Positions 9,553-17,724 of a DNA stretch of 64,000 bases are shown here, piece after piece. Both the position numbers and the translations under genes were made by a program. Position 1 is the stretch's first letter. Every line of letters begins with the position of its first letter. The notes under the pieces are model-generated. The model searched no databases. It worked only from the letters and a program-made list of their open reading frames with translations, and was not told the DNA's origin. This stretch comes from Mycolicibacterium lutetiense (lineage in GTDB: Bacteria > Actinomycetota > Actinomycetes > Mycobacteriales > Mycobacteriaceae), in contig NZ_JAGIOP010000001.1 in NCBI RefSeq assembly GCF_017876775.1, positions 186,001 through 250,000 of the forward strand. The letters run 5' to 3'.

Positions 9553-10847
9553 GGCAGCGCCTCCGGAGCCGCGTCGCCGGCCCAGCTGGCACCCAGTCGC
9601 TGGGCGGCCCGCCACCCCGACACTGCGCCGTCCTCGTGAAATCCCCACCCGTGGTAGGCGCCGGCGAACACCACCTGGTCGTCGTTGAGAGTGGGCAGGA
9701 GTTGTTGAGCCGCAACAAATTCGGTGGTGTAGACCGGATGGCAGTAGACCATCTCGGCCAACACCGTCGACGGGTCGACCCGATGGGCTCCACCCAGCGT
9801 CACCAGGTAGCGCCGATCTCCGCCCAGCCGCATCAGCCGGGTGATGTCGTAGGTGACCGTGACGGCCCGATCAGTGGGATCGACCAGATAGTTCCACGAG
9901 GCCCGCGCCCCCGCGCGCTGTGGCAGTACCGATTCGTCGGTATGCAGTTGAGCCTGGCTGAGGCTGTAGCGCAGGGCGCCGAGTATGCGTCGCTCGGCCT
10001 CGCTGGGGTGGGCCAGCATCAGCAGCGCCTGGTTGGGGTGCGTGGCGATGACCGCGGCGTCGAACCGCCGGGGTGTCTCACCGTCGACCGTCACCAGCAC
10101 GCCGTCGGCGCTCCGCTGCACCGATCGCACTGCGGCACCCGCGACGGCCTCGTCGAGCCGGGACACGATCGCGTCGACGTAGGTGGCGGACCCGCCGAGG
10201 ACGGTGCGCCACGTGGGCGAACCGAAGACCGAGAGCATGCCGTGGTGCTGCAGGAAGACGAACAGGTAGCGAGCCGGATAGCCCAGCGCCTCACCCGGCG
10301 GGCAGGACCAGACCGCGGCCACCAGCGGTGTCATGAACCGGTCGATGAAGTACTGGGAGAACCCGTGCCGCCGTACGAAGGCACCCAACGTGTCCTCATC
10401 CGCGCCGGGCGGGTGGTTCAGCAGATGAGTGGCCAACCGGTGGAATCGGATGATCTCGCCCAGCATCAGCAGGTAACGCGGCCGGGCCAGGTTGGACCAC
10501 GTCGGGAACAGGCCGGCCACCCCGCGCGCACCCGCATACTCCAGGCCGCAGCCGTCGTCGCGTACCGACATCGACATATCGGTGTCCTGCGTGCGGATCC
10601 CGAGTTCGTCGAACAGTCGGCACAGGGTCGGATATGTCCGGACGTTGTGCACCAGGAAGGCCGTGTCGACGGCGACGGCGCCCCTGTCCTCGATGACGTG
10701 ATGGGTGTGGGCGTGCCCGCCGAAGCGGGTATCGGCCTCCAGCAGCGTGATCCGGTCGCGCGCCGACAGGACGTACGCCGCGGTCAGTCCGGCGACGCCG
10801 CTGCCGATCACCGCGATGGAACGCCCGCCGGGATGAATGGTTTCCAC
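9546..10847 (-). CDS. FAD-dependent oxidoreductase (amine-oxidase fold), first gene of the sigK operon
   Basis: A 433-residue flavoprotein. The Rossmann motif AVIGSGVAGLTAAYVLSA is at about residues 12-29, followed by LLEADTRFGGHAHT; a C-terminal FAD segment reads VVFAGAYHGWGFHEDG. It corresponds to Rv0449c. It probably supplies reducing equivalents for the acyl-modifying enzymes downstream; relatives act with CFA-type methyltransferases on tuberculostearate. The start is GTG 10847, seven bases after a CCGAAT -10 element, so translation probably begins on a leaderless mRNA. Its stop overlaps the DUF1365 gene. Confidence 0.87.
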   Translation of the reverse strand: METIHPGGRSIAVIGSGVAGLTAAYVLSARDRITLLEADTRFGGHAHTHHVIEDRGAVAVDTAFLVHNVRTYPTLCRLFDELGIRTQDTDMSMSVRDDGCGLEYAGARGVAGLFPTWSNLARPRYLLMLGEIIRFHRLATHLLNHPPGADEDTLGAFVRRHGFSQYFIDRFMTPLVAAVWSCPPGEALGYPARYLFVFLQHHGMLSVFGSPTWRTVLGGSATYVDAIVSRLDEAVAGAAVRSVQRSADGVLVTVDGETPRRFDAAVIATHPNQALLMLAHPSEAERRILGALRYSLSQAQLHTDESVLPQRAGARASWNYLVDPTDRAVTVTYDITRLMRLGGDRRYLVTLGGAHRVDPSTVLAEMVYCHPVYTTEFVAAQQLLPTLNDDQVVFAGAYHGWGFHEDGAVSGWRAAQRLGASWAGDAAPEALPC

Positions 10848-10854
10848 ATCCGGT

Positions 10855-10881
10855 ATTCGGAGCCGATCCGGATCCGGATGG
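10855..10881 (-). promoter_or_regulatory. SigK-type promoter of the FAD-sigK-rskA operon
   Basis: On the minus strand CCATCC (10881-10876) and CCGAAT (10860-10855) are separated by 15 bases. Both hexamers are identical to the SigK -35/-10 consensus known from mycobacteria. The -10 element ends seven bases before the GTG at 10847, placing the likely start of transcription at the start codon. Confidence 0.65.
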
Positions 10882-10889
10882 GTGGGCGG

Positions 10890-11705
10890 CTACCGAAGTT
10901 CGGCGATCACCTTTCCGAATGCCTCGGCGTGGGCGATCTGCACGATGATGTAGGTGATCCCGTACTTCTCCCGCAGACCGCGAATGTGGTCGGCGATGGC
11001 GCTCACCGAACCGGACAGCACGCCGGGGTGGCGGAGGAGCTGTTCGTCGCTCAGCCCCGGCAGGAAATGGCGCGGGACGTTGAGGATGGGCATTTCACTA
11101 CCAGGTGCGGGCATCGCGGTGACGGCGATGTTGAGCGTCAACTTGTCGAACCGGTCCCCGGCGGCGGTGCGCAGGAACGCAATTCGGTCGGCCAGCGGAT
11201 CCCCGTCGACGTGATCGCCACCGGTGAGGCCGATGATATCGGCGGTCTGCGCGGCCACCGTCAGCAGTCGGTCGCCGTTGCCCGCGATGAGGATCGGGAT
11301 GTCCGGTGCATGCTCACGTAGGTACTCGGTGTGGTGGCGCAGATAGTCGATGCGATCGCGCGCCCCGGGGAACGGAAGCTCGGCGGCCTCGAACTCCTCG
11401 CGCACGTAGCCGGCGCCGAGCCCGAGGTCGAACCGGCCGCCGGACAGATCCCGCAGGGCAGTGGCGTCGCGCGCCAGCAGGGCCGGCTTGTAGAAGCCGG
11501 CATTCAGCACGAACGTCCCGACGCGCAGCGTGCTCGTCGCCGCGGCGATCGCGGTCAGAGTCGGGAACGGTGCGGGTGCCCCCAGATGGTCGGGCACGTT
11601 GAGCACGTCGAAGCCGAGGTCTTCGGCACGCCGGGCCGCGTCGGCGATCTGAGACTGGGATTCGGCGACGCGCAGGCTGACACCAAAACGGAAATCGTTG
11701 GGCAT
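10890..11705 (-). CDS. LLM-class (F420-type) oxidoreductase
   Basis: A 271-residue TIM-barrel protein of the bacterial luciferase superfamily. Motifs include NVPDHLGAPAPFPTLTAIAAAT, LSGGRFDLGLGAGY and IPILIAGNG, usual for F420-dependent members with TIGR-type N-termini. The substrate is unknown. ATG 11705 is taken over an adjacent GTG. It is followed by the sigK operon (10847), with the SigK promoter directly after its stop, and preceded by mntH 17 bases upstream on the same strand, so it may be cotranscribed with mntH. Confidence 0.83.
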   Translation of the reverse strand: MPNDFRFGVSLRVAESQSQIADAARRAEDLGFDVLNVPDHLGAPAPFPTLTAIAAATSTLRVGTFVLNAGFYKPALLARDATALRDLSGGRFDLGLGAGYVREEFEAAELPFPGARDRIDYLRHHTEYLREHAPDIPILIAGNGDRLLTVAAQTADIIGLTGGDHVDGDPLADRIAFLRTAAGDRFDKLTLNIAVTAMPAPGSEMPILNVPRHFLPGLSDEQLLRHPGVLSGSVSAIADHIRGLREKYGITYIIVQIAHAEAFGKVIAELR

Positions 11706-11722
11706 CACCCGATGCTAATGAT

Positions 11723-12949
11723 TCAGCCCGTGACGGTCAGATAGATCAGCACCACGTTGAGCACACTGATCAATCCGGCCACGGTCCAGCCGAGCATCGT
11801 GGTGATGCGGTGGTTGACGTCCTCACCCATCAGGGTCGCGTTACCGGTCAGGCGGATCAGCGGGATCAGCGCCAGCGGTATGCCGAACGAGAGCACGACT
11901 TGCGAGAGGACCAGGGCCCGGCTGGGGTCGACGCCGATGGCCAGGATGACCAGGGCCGGAATCAGGGTGACCAGCCGGCGGAGCAGCAGCGGATAGGAGC
12001 GCCGCAGCAGCCCCTGCATGATCATCGCGCCCGCATACGCACCGACCGAGGTGGATGCCAGGCCCGACGCCAGCAGCCCGATCGCAAACAGCAGCGCGAC
12101 CGTCGGACCCAGGGTGTCGCGGACCGCGGCGTGGGCGCCCTCGATGGAATCGGTGTTGTCGCGTCCCTGCAGGTTGGTTGCGGCGACCAGCAGCATGGCC
12201 AGGTTCACGGCGCCGGCGACCAGCATGGCTAGTCCGACGTCATAGCGGGTGATCCGAAGTAGCCGCCGCCGCGGGGCGCCGGGTGCGGGGTGGCCGTGGC
12301 GGTCGCGGGCCAGGCCGGAGTGCAGGTAGACCGCGTGCGGCATCACGGTGGCGCCGAGCATCGCGGTGGCCAGCAGCAGGCTTTCGGCGCCTTGGAACCG
12401 GGGAATCAGCCCGGCCGCAACGTCGGCCGCGGGGGGAGCCTCGACGAACAGGCTGGTGAGAAAGCCGATCGCGATGATCATCAGCAGTCCGGTGATCACC
12501 CGTTCGAACGCGCGCTGCCCACGACGGTTCTGCAGGCTGAGCAGCAGTAGTGACACCACGCCGGTGATCGCCCCACCGAGCAGCAGCGGCAGATCGAACA
12601 GCAGATACAGGGCGATGGCCCCGCCCACCACCTCGGCGAGATCGGTTGCGACGGCCACCAATTCGGCCTGTATCCAGTAGACGATGCGCGTCGGGGTGCG
12701 GGTGTGGTCGGCAACCACCTCGGGCAGCGAGCGGCCCGTGACCAAGCCGAGCTTGGCGGAAAGGTACTGCACCAGCCCGGCCATGGCGTTGGCCACCACG
12801 ATCACCCAGACCAGCAGGTACCCGAACTGTGCGCCCGCACTGACGTTGGCGGCGACGTTGCCCGGATCGACGTAGGCGATCGCGGCGACGAATGCCGGCC
12901 CGAGCAGCGTCCAGCTCGGCGTCGTGCGTGTCTTGGTGTCCTCCAGCAA
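11723..12949 (-). CDS. mntH: Nramp-family Mn2+/divalent metal transporter MntH
   Basis: A 408-residue transporter with about 11 membrane helices. It has both Nramp signatures: DPGN at residues 28-31 in helix 1, and MPHAVYLHSGL in helix 6, the metal-binding pair. It imports Mn2+ or Fe2+ with protons. It corresponds to Rv0924c. The most likely start is TTG 12949, because a GGAG lies 10 bases upstream; the ATG at 12965 is out of frame. A half-site resembling a DtxR-family metal box lies about 40 bases upstream. Confidence 0.9.
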   Translation of the reverse strand: MLEDTKTRTTPSWTLLGPAFVAAIAYVDPGNVAANVSAGAQFGYLLVWVIVVANAMAGLVQYLSAKLGLVTGRSLPEVVADHTRTPTRIVYWIQAELVAVATDLAEVVGGAIALYLLFDLPLLLGGAITGVVSLLLLSLQNRRGQRAFERVITGLLMIIAIGFLTSLFVEAPPAADVAAGLIPRFQGAESLLLATAMLGATVMPHAVYLHSGLARDRHGHPAPGAPRRRLLRITRYDVGLAMLVAGAVNLAMLLVAATNLQGRDNTDSIEGAHAAVRDTLGPTVALLFAIGLLASGLASTSVGAYAGAMIMQGLLRRSYPLLLRRLVTLIPALVILAIGVDPSRALVLSQVVLSFGIPLALIPLIRLTGNATLMGEDVNHRITTMLGWTVAGLISVLNVVLIYLTVTG

Positions 12950-12986
12950 CTGCCCAGCTCTCCATCCGGGTATACGAATAGAAAAG

Positions 12987-12997
12987 TTAGGGTAGCC
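12987..12997 (-). promoter_or_regulatory. Possible DtxR-family (IdeR/MntR) half-site upstream of mntH
   Basis: On the minus strand GGCTACCCTAA matches 10 of 11 bases of the right half of the IdeR box (GGCTAACCTAA). The left half is weak, so a real metal-responsive site is only a possibility; position upstream of mntH is what makes it worth noting. Confidence 0.35.
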
Positions 12998-13061
12998 GAA
13001 ATCTGTCGACGGAGCCAGCGTCGGGGGTGGTCAACGCGGTGGTGGGCCGTCCCGATGAGGC

Positions 13062-14138
13062 CTAACCGGCAGCGTAAAGACCCTTACCGGTGATCAACGG
13101 CAGATCGAGCGTGGTCCGGATACCCGGCTTGGCCTCCACTACGGCCGGGATCGCGTTGACGACCCGCGCCGCCGTCGCAACCAGACCCGCATGGTTGTGA
13201 TCACCGTTCGGGCTGCTCAGGCGCAGATCCAGGATGTAGGACGGTTCACCGGTCACCACGACCCGGTATGAGCCACCTTCCTGTGCGGGCTGCGGCCACT
13301 CGGGGCACAGATCGTCGCGCAGCCGTGTCACGTGCTCCAGCACCACGGCCGCCTTGCCGTCGCGCATGCCGCGCACCTCGAAACGCAGGGCGGCGGTGGT
13401 GCCCGCCGGGATGTGCCCGGCGGCGATGTCGAAGTCCTCGGGTGCCGGTACCCGGGTGTGTTCCTCGGTCACGGCGTCGAGTTCGATGCCGAGTCCCGCG
13501 GCCAGCTGCCGTACCACCGAACCCCAGGCCAGAGTCAGTACGCCGGGTTGCAGCAGCATCGGAGTTTCGTCGATCGGCTTGCCGAAGCCCATCACGTCGA
13601 ACATCACCGCCGCGCTGTCATAGGTGGCGTAGTCGACGATCTCCATGCACCGGACCTGTTCGATCTGCTGGCAGGTACCGGAAAGGGCAAGGGGAAGAAG
13701 GTCATTGGCGAAGCCGGGGTCGATCCCGTTGACAAAAATACTGGCTCCGCCTGCCTCGGCCGCGGTGGCAATGGGCTCGATCAGTTCGGCCGGCAGTACC
13801 TCCCACGGGTACTGAAGAAACACCGCGGAGCTGGCCACCACGTTGACCCCGGCCGCCAGGATGCGCCGGTAGTCCTCAAGGGCCTCGGGCAGCCGGTTGT
13901 CGGCAAGGGCGGTGTAGACCACGCAGTCCGGCTTGTCGGCCAGGATCGCGTCCAGGTCGTCAGTGGCCAAGACGCCCGTCGAAACATCAAGTCCGGCAAG
14001 CTCTCCGGCGTCTTTACCGGCCTTGGCCGACGAGGACACCCACACACCGGTGAGCTCGTAGGCCGGATTGGTGACAAGTTGCTTGAGCGCGTGCTTGCCG
14101 ACGTTGCCGGTACCGATCGCCGCTACCCGAATGGTCAT
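13062..14138 (-). CDS. Dihydrodipicolinate-reductase-like NAD(P)-dependent oxidoreductase
   Basis: A 358-residue protein with an N-terminal Rossmann domain (MTIRVAAIGTGNVGKHALKQL) and a DapB-like overall layout, including the segment SIFVNGIDPGFANDLLPLALSG. It is longer than true DapB (about 245 residues), and matches the mycobacterial family of Rv0926c, sometimes grouped with 2,4-diaminopentanoate dehydrogenases. It follows the SDR gene by 8 bases and is probably in its KstR-linked operon, hinting at a steroid or lipid substrate rather than lysine synthesis. That functional link is inference. Confidence 0.82.
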   Translation of the reverse strand: MTIRVAAIGTGNVGKHALKQLVTNPAYELTGVWVSSSAKAGKDAGELAGLDVSTGVLATDDLDAILADKPDCVVYTALADNRLPEALEDYRRILAAGVNVVASSAVFLQYPWEVLPAELIEPIATAAEAGGASIFVNGIDPGFANDLLPLALSGTCQQIEQVRCMEIVDYATYDSAAVMFDVMGFGKPIDETPMLLQPGVLTLAWGSVVRQLAAGLGIELDAVTEEHTRVPAPEDFDIAAGHIPAGTTAALRFEVRGMRDGKAAVVLEHVTRLRDDLCPEWPQPAQEGGSYRVVVTGEPSYILDLRLSSPNGDHNHAGLVATAARVVNAIPAVVEAKPGIRTTLDLPLITGKGLYAAG

Positions 14139-14146
14139 GCTGCTCC

Positions 14147-14938
14147 TCAGAGGTCAGGGATGGGCAGGTCAAGATTGGGCGCGTTCAGGCCGCCGTCGAC
14201 CTCGAGCACCTTGCCGGTCAGGTAGCTACCGGCGGGGGAGGACAGGTACACCGCGGCCGCGGCGATGTCGGTCGGATCGCCCAGGCGGCGCAGGGGTGTG
14301 GCCTTCTCCATCGGGTCACGCAGCGCGTCATTGGACGCAACGATCTCCAACGCCGAGGTGAGGATCGAGCCGGGGGCGATGGCGTTGACGCGGATGCGTG
14401 GGCTCAGATCCAGGGCGGACAGCCGGGTGTAGTGCGCGAGGGCGGCCTTCGCGGTGCCGTACGCGGCGAACCCGCGTCCGGCCAGACGCCCCACCGTGGA
14501 GGTGATGTTGATGATGCTGCCGCCGCCGGAATGCTCGAGCATCAGCGGCGCTGCCGCACAGGTCAGCGCGTGCGCGGTCGACACATTGAAGGTGAAGGCG
14601 TCGCGCAGATCCTTGGTGGAGGTGTTCATCAAGGGTGCCGGCATGGTGCCGCCGACGTTGTTGACGACGATGTCTAGTTTCCCGAACGCTTCCACTGCGA
14701 TGGCCGCGAGTTCGGCGGTGGCCTCGGGGTGGGCCAGGTCGGCGGCGACGACGTGGGCCCGCCGCCCGGTCGCGGCGATCTGCTCGGCAACTTCGTCGAG
14801 TTGGGCCTGGGTACGAGCCGCGATAACCACGTCGGCACCGGCTTCCGCGAAGGCCAGGGCGGTAGCCGCGCCCAGTCCTCGGCCGGCTCCGGTGACGATC
14901 GCAACCTTGTCGTCCAGTCGGAATCTGTCCAGAATCAC
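14147..14938 (-). CDS. Short-chain dehydrogenase/reductase (Rv0927c-like)
   Basis: A 263-residue classical SDR. The cofactor motif is [19 protein letters not shown] marks the fourth strand, and the active site is Ser in [12 protein letters not shown] followed by YGTAKAAL. It oxidises or reduces a hydroxyl/keto group with NAD(P). I chose GTG 14938 because GGAG lies five bases upstream; an in-frame GTG at 14944 overlaps that ribosome site. The KstR-like box at 15003 and the DapB-like gene 8 bases downstream suggest a role in sterol or lipid catabolism. Confidence 0.87.
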   Translation of the reverse strand: MILDRFRLDDKVAIVTGAGRGLGAATALAFAEAGADVVIAARTQAQLDEVAEQIAATGRRAHVVAADLAHPEATAELAAIAVEAFGKLDIVVNNVGGTMPAPLMNTSTKDLRDAFTFNVSTAHALTCAAAPLMLEHSGGGSIINITSTVGRLAGRGFAAYGTAKAALAHYTRLSALDLSPRIRVNAIAPGSILTSALEIVASNDALRDPMEKATPLRRLGDPTDIAAAAVYLSSPAGSYLTGKVLEVDGGLNAPNLDLPIPDL

Positions 14939-15002
14939 GCGCACTCCGTTCGCTTGCTCGGCGCCACGCTAGCAGGGTGAGTGGACGCGTGTCCGGTGTT
15001 TC

Positions 15003-15016
15003 TGAAACACGTTCTA
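15003..15016. promoter_or_regulatory. KstR-like operator upstream of the SDR operon
   Basis: TGAAACACGTTCTA fits TnnAACnnGTTnnA, the KstR consensus of the mycobacterial cholesterol regulon, at every fixed position. It lies 65 bases before the SDR start. Confidence 0.55.
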
Positions 15017-15122
15017 GTTGTGCTGAGGTCCGCCACCGCGTGGCGTGGAGTGTGCGCAAAGCCGTCCGCGTCGGCGGTGGCGGGCGCACAATTGAGGGGT
15101 CAGTTCAACGTGGGGAGCCGCG

Positions 15123-15599
15123 ATGACCCAGCAGCGTTATGACTTCTTCGGCGATGTCTTCGCACGGTATTTCAGCCCCGCGATCGGTCGGTACCCCTCG
15201 GCGGCGGGCGGCCTCGTCCATCGACTGCTCGCGTGTACCGACGACGTGCAGGACCGGTTGGCCCAAGCCCGTCTCGCGGCGTGCGCGTGGGGCGAGGAGG
15301 AGATCGGCCTCCCCGGCCACCTGTACCCGTCGTCCGAACTGTTCGTCTTCACCCAGTGCGGTCTGATCTACGGCGCGCGTTTCGCCGACGCCCGGCACGG
15401 GCTGTACTACCTGGCCACTCCGCACCCGATGTTCGACGCGTTCGTCGACCAGATCGAGCACACGCCGCTGCGTCCGGGGGCGGTGGTGGCGGTGGATCGC
15501 CGCTGCAGCCACGATCTCGAATCGGCCCATCCGATGGATGCCGCGTTGCGTCGCATCCTCGATGAGCACGAGGCCTTGCGCGTCGACGTCCCTGCTTAG
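15123..15599 (+). CDS. Hypothetical protein
   Basis: A 158-residue soluble protein starting MTQQRYDFFGDVFARYFSP. No signal peptide or membrane segment is seen, and I recognise no family. It is divergent from the SDR operon and stands alone. GGGGAGC seven bases upstream is a good ribosome site, which supports the ATG and a real gene. Confidence 0.65.
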   Translation: MTQQRYDFFGDVFARYFSPAIGRYPSAAGGLVHRLLACTDDVQDRLAQARLAACAWGEEEIGLPGHLYPSSELFVFTQCGLIYGARFADARHGLYYLATPHPMFDAFVDQIEHTPLRPGAVVAVDRRCSHDLESAHPMDAALRRILDEHEALRVDVPA

Positions 15600-15751
15600 A
15601 GACGCTCCGCAGGGGCTGATGTTAACGCCGTGTTTCGGCGGTGTGTGCTGCGCATTACCCCGTATGTGTTCAGTATGAGTCTGTCGCACAACGGATTTCG
15701 GCGATTTACCTTTAGTCCACTTCACCGAAACCGAAGGGCGGGCTGAACCCA

Positions 15752-16075
15752 GTGAAACGGAACTTGAAATGCTTGTGCGCCGCAGGTGCCGGACTGTGTG
15801 GGCTCGGGACGGCGTTGGCCGCGCCGGCTGCCGCCGCACCCACCGAGTCGACGGCGAGCCAAACCATCAGTGACCTCGAAAGTAAGGGCTTCCGGGTGAT
15901 CTTGAGCAAGGTCGGCACCAAGGCCATCGATGATTGCACGGTGACCGCAGTGCGCCAGGGCCGTTCGGTCACCGCACCGCAAGTACCGGCTGGTGCGGCC
16001 AGTATCACGTCGTTCAATCCGGGACAGAATCTGCAGTACACCACGGTGTACGTGGATCTGGACTGCCGACGCTGA
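15752..16075 (+). CDS. Small secreted protein, paralogue of the 26.1-26.4 kb gene
   Basis: A 107-residue protein from a GTG start. A signal peptide (MKRNLKCLCAAGAGLCGLGTALAAPAAAAP, written here only to mark its Ala-rich cleavage region) is followed by a domain of about 75 residues: ASQTISDLESKGFRVIL, then GTKAIDDCTVTAVRQG and TTVYVDLDC at the end. The two mature-domain cysteines could pair. The same pattern recurs in the gene at 26071-26364. Function unknown; the fold may resemble a small PASTA-like module, but this is a guess. Confidence 0.75.
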   Translation: MKRNLKCLCAAGAGLCGLGTALAAPAAAAPTESTASQTISDLESKGFRVILSKVGTKAIDDCTVTAVRQGRSVTAPQVPAGAASITSFNPGQNLQYTTVYVDLDCRR

Positions 16076-16076
16076 A

Positions 16077-16949
16077 CTACTTCTTGGCGGCAGCCTTCTT
16101 GGCCGCTTTCTTGGCAGGCGCCTTCTTCGCGGGCGCCTTCGCCGGCTCTTTCGATGCGCTGCCACGGGCCTTCACGCTGGCCTCCAGTTTGGCCAGCAGG
16201 TCCGAGACATCCTCGGTCTCATCGAGCTCGGTGGGCTGTTCTTCGACCGAGAACGCCTCTCCGCCTTCGAGTTTGGCCTGGACGAGTTCGTTGAGTTGTT
16301 CCTGATAGTCGTCGCGGAACTGATCGGGCTTGAAGTCGTCGGTCATCGACTCGACCACCTGGCCGGCCATCTTCAGCTCGGCCGGCTTGATCTCGACCTC
16401 CTTGTCCAGCACGGGGAAGTCGGGATCGCGGATCTCGTCGGGCCACAGCAGGGTATGGATCACCATGACGTTGCGCTTACTGAAATCTTTGACCCGCAGC
16501 GCCGCCAGCCGCGTCTTGTTCCGCAGTGAGAAATGCACGATGGCCACGCGTTCGGTTTCAGCGAGCGTCTTGGCCAGCAGCACGTAGGACTTCGATGACT
16601 TGGAGTCGGGCTCCAGGAAATAGCTCTTGTCGTACATCAACGGGTCGAGTTGGTCGGCCGGGATGAACTCGACGACCTCGATCTCGCGGCTGCGTTCCTC
16701 GGGCAGCGTGGCGATGTCCTCATCGGTGATCACCACCATCTGCCCGTCGTCAGATTCGAAAGCCTTGTTGATGTCTCGGAACTCGACGACCTCGCCACAC
16801 ACTTCACAGACCCGCTTGTAGCGGATGCGCCCGTTGTCCTTGGCGTGGACCTGATGGAACTTGATGTCGTGGTCCTCGGTGGCGCTGTAGACCTTGACCG
16901 GCACGTTCACCAGGCCGAAGGCGATCGAACCCTTCCAGATGGATCGCAT
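16077..16949 (-). CDS. ku: Ku, DNA-end-binding protein of non-homologous end joining
   Basis: A 290-residue bacterial Ku. It starts MRSIWKGSIAFGLVNVPVKV, the family signature, followed by HQVHAKDNGRIRYKRVCEVCGEVV with the conserved Cys pair. The C-terminal tail (about 265-290) is rich in lysine and alanine and fits the DNA-binding extension of mycobacterial Ku. It forms a homodimer ring on DNA ends and recruits LigD. In M. tuberculosis ku (Rv0937c) lies next to ligD; here they are about 5 kb apart. It ends one base from the convergent small secreted gene. Confidence 0.96.
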   Translation of the reverse strand: MRSIWKGSIAFGLVNVPVKVYSATEDHDIKFHQVHAKDNGRIRYKRVCEVCGEVVEFRDINKAFESDDGQMVVITDEDIATLPEERSREIEVVEFIPADQLDPLMYDKSYFLEPDSKSSKSYVLLAKTLAETERVAIVHFSLRNKTRLAALRVKDFSKRNVMVIHTLLWPDEIRDPDFPVLDKEVEIKPAELKMAGQVVESMTDDFKPDQFRDDYQEQLNELVQAKLEGGEAFSVEEQPTELDETEDVSDLLAKLEASVKARGSASKEPAKAPAKKAPAKKAAKKAAAKK

Positions 16950-17009
16950 TTGCCCAGTATGGCTTGAACTCGGCGACTGTGCGAAGAACCACCGGATCGG
17001 TGCGTCGGG

Positions 17010-17645
17010 TCAGGTGCCGTTGACGAGGCGGTGTACAGACTTCGGCGCCTCGATATCCGCGCTGACCCACGGTGCGGGAATCGGGTCGCCGGCCACTGTC
17101 CGTAGGGGCACGACGCCGGCCCACCCGCCGGAGTCGGCCTCGTCGTCCGGCGGCGGTGGCGGTGCGTCGCGCACCTTGACCGTCCAGCCGTCGGGCGTGA
17201 TCGGCAGGGCGATGGCGAGCGTCGCGGCGAGTTCTCTCTTCGTGTTGGACCGCACCTCCGAACTGCGGCCGGGAATCAGCGAATCGCTCATCAGGTCGAG
17301 GGCGTACGCCGCATCCCGCGGGTCGATCACGGTCAGGTGCCCACGCACCACGGCTGACCGGTAGTTGGCCGTGGAGTCGAAAAGTGTGTTTGCCACGACG
17401 ATTCCGTCGAGGAGCGTCACGCAGAACCCGGCGGGAGCCCCGGCCGCGACGTGCCGCAGCGCACCCGCTCCCGTCGACCCGTGCAGGACGACCCGGTCAC
17501 CGTCCCGGGCGTAGAGCATGGGCACGATCCACGGCTGTCCGTCCACGACCGTCGCGAGCGTGCCCACCGCCGCGGCGTCGAGCACCGAGTCAAGGGCGGC
17601 CCGGTCGGTGCGGGCAAGCTGGTGTTCTCTCCTGATCTGCTTCAC
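17010..17645 (-). CDS. Pyridoxamine-5'-phosphate-oxidase-fold flavin protein
   Basis: A 211-residue split-barrel protein of the PPOX_2 type (HDAAAVGTLATV-like N-terminus, here LDAAAVGTLATVVDGQPWIVPM, and GSTGAGALRHV). Members bind FMN, F420 or haem. GTG 17645 is the start. It is divergent from a MocR-type regulator with 79 bases between them; MocR genes often control a neighbouring vitamin-B6-related or PPOX-fold gene, so that regulator probably governs this one. Confidence 0.82.
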   Translation of the reverse strand: MKQIRREHQLARTDRAALDSVLDAAAVGTLATVVDGQPWIVPMLYARDGDRVVLHGSTGAGALRHVAAGAPAGFCVTLLDGIVVANTLFDSTANYRSAVVRGHLTVIDPRDAAYALDLMSDSLIPGRSSEVRSNTKRELAATLAIALPITPDGWTVKVRDAPPPPPDDEADSGGWAGVVPLRTVAGDPIPAPWVSADIEAPKSVHRLVNGT

Positions 17646-17724
17646 GGAACGAATTCTGCGGGTATTCCGGCCTGCTCAGAAGATCCAGAACTAGAGTGAA
17701 AGTGCAGACCACTATTGTGGCGTC

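Noticed and set aside
9636..11321. A long open plus-strand frame (561 codons)
   Set aside because: It lies antisense to the FAD gene and the following LLM gene, has Gln/Arg/His-rich low-information sequence and no family motif; typical of shadow frames in high-GC DNA.
12949..12965. ATG 12965 as the mntH start
   Set aside because: It is out of frame with the Nramp sequence; TTG 12949 is in frame with a spaced ribosome site.
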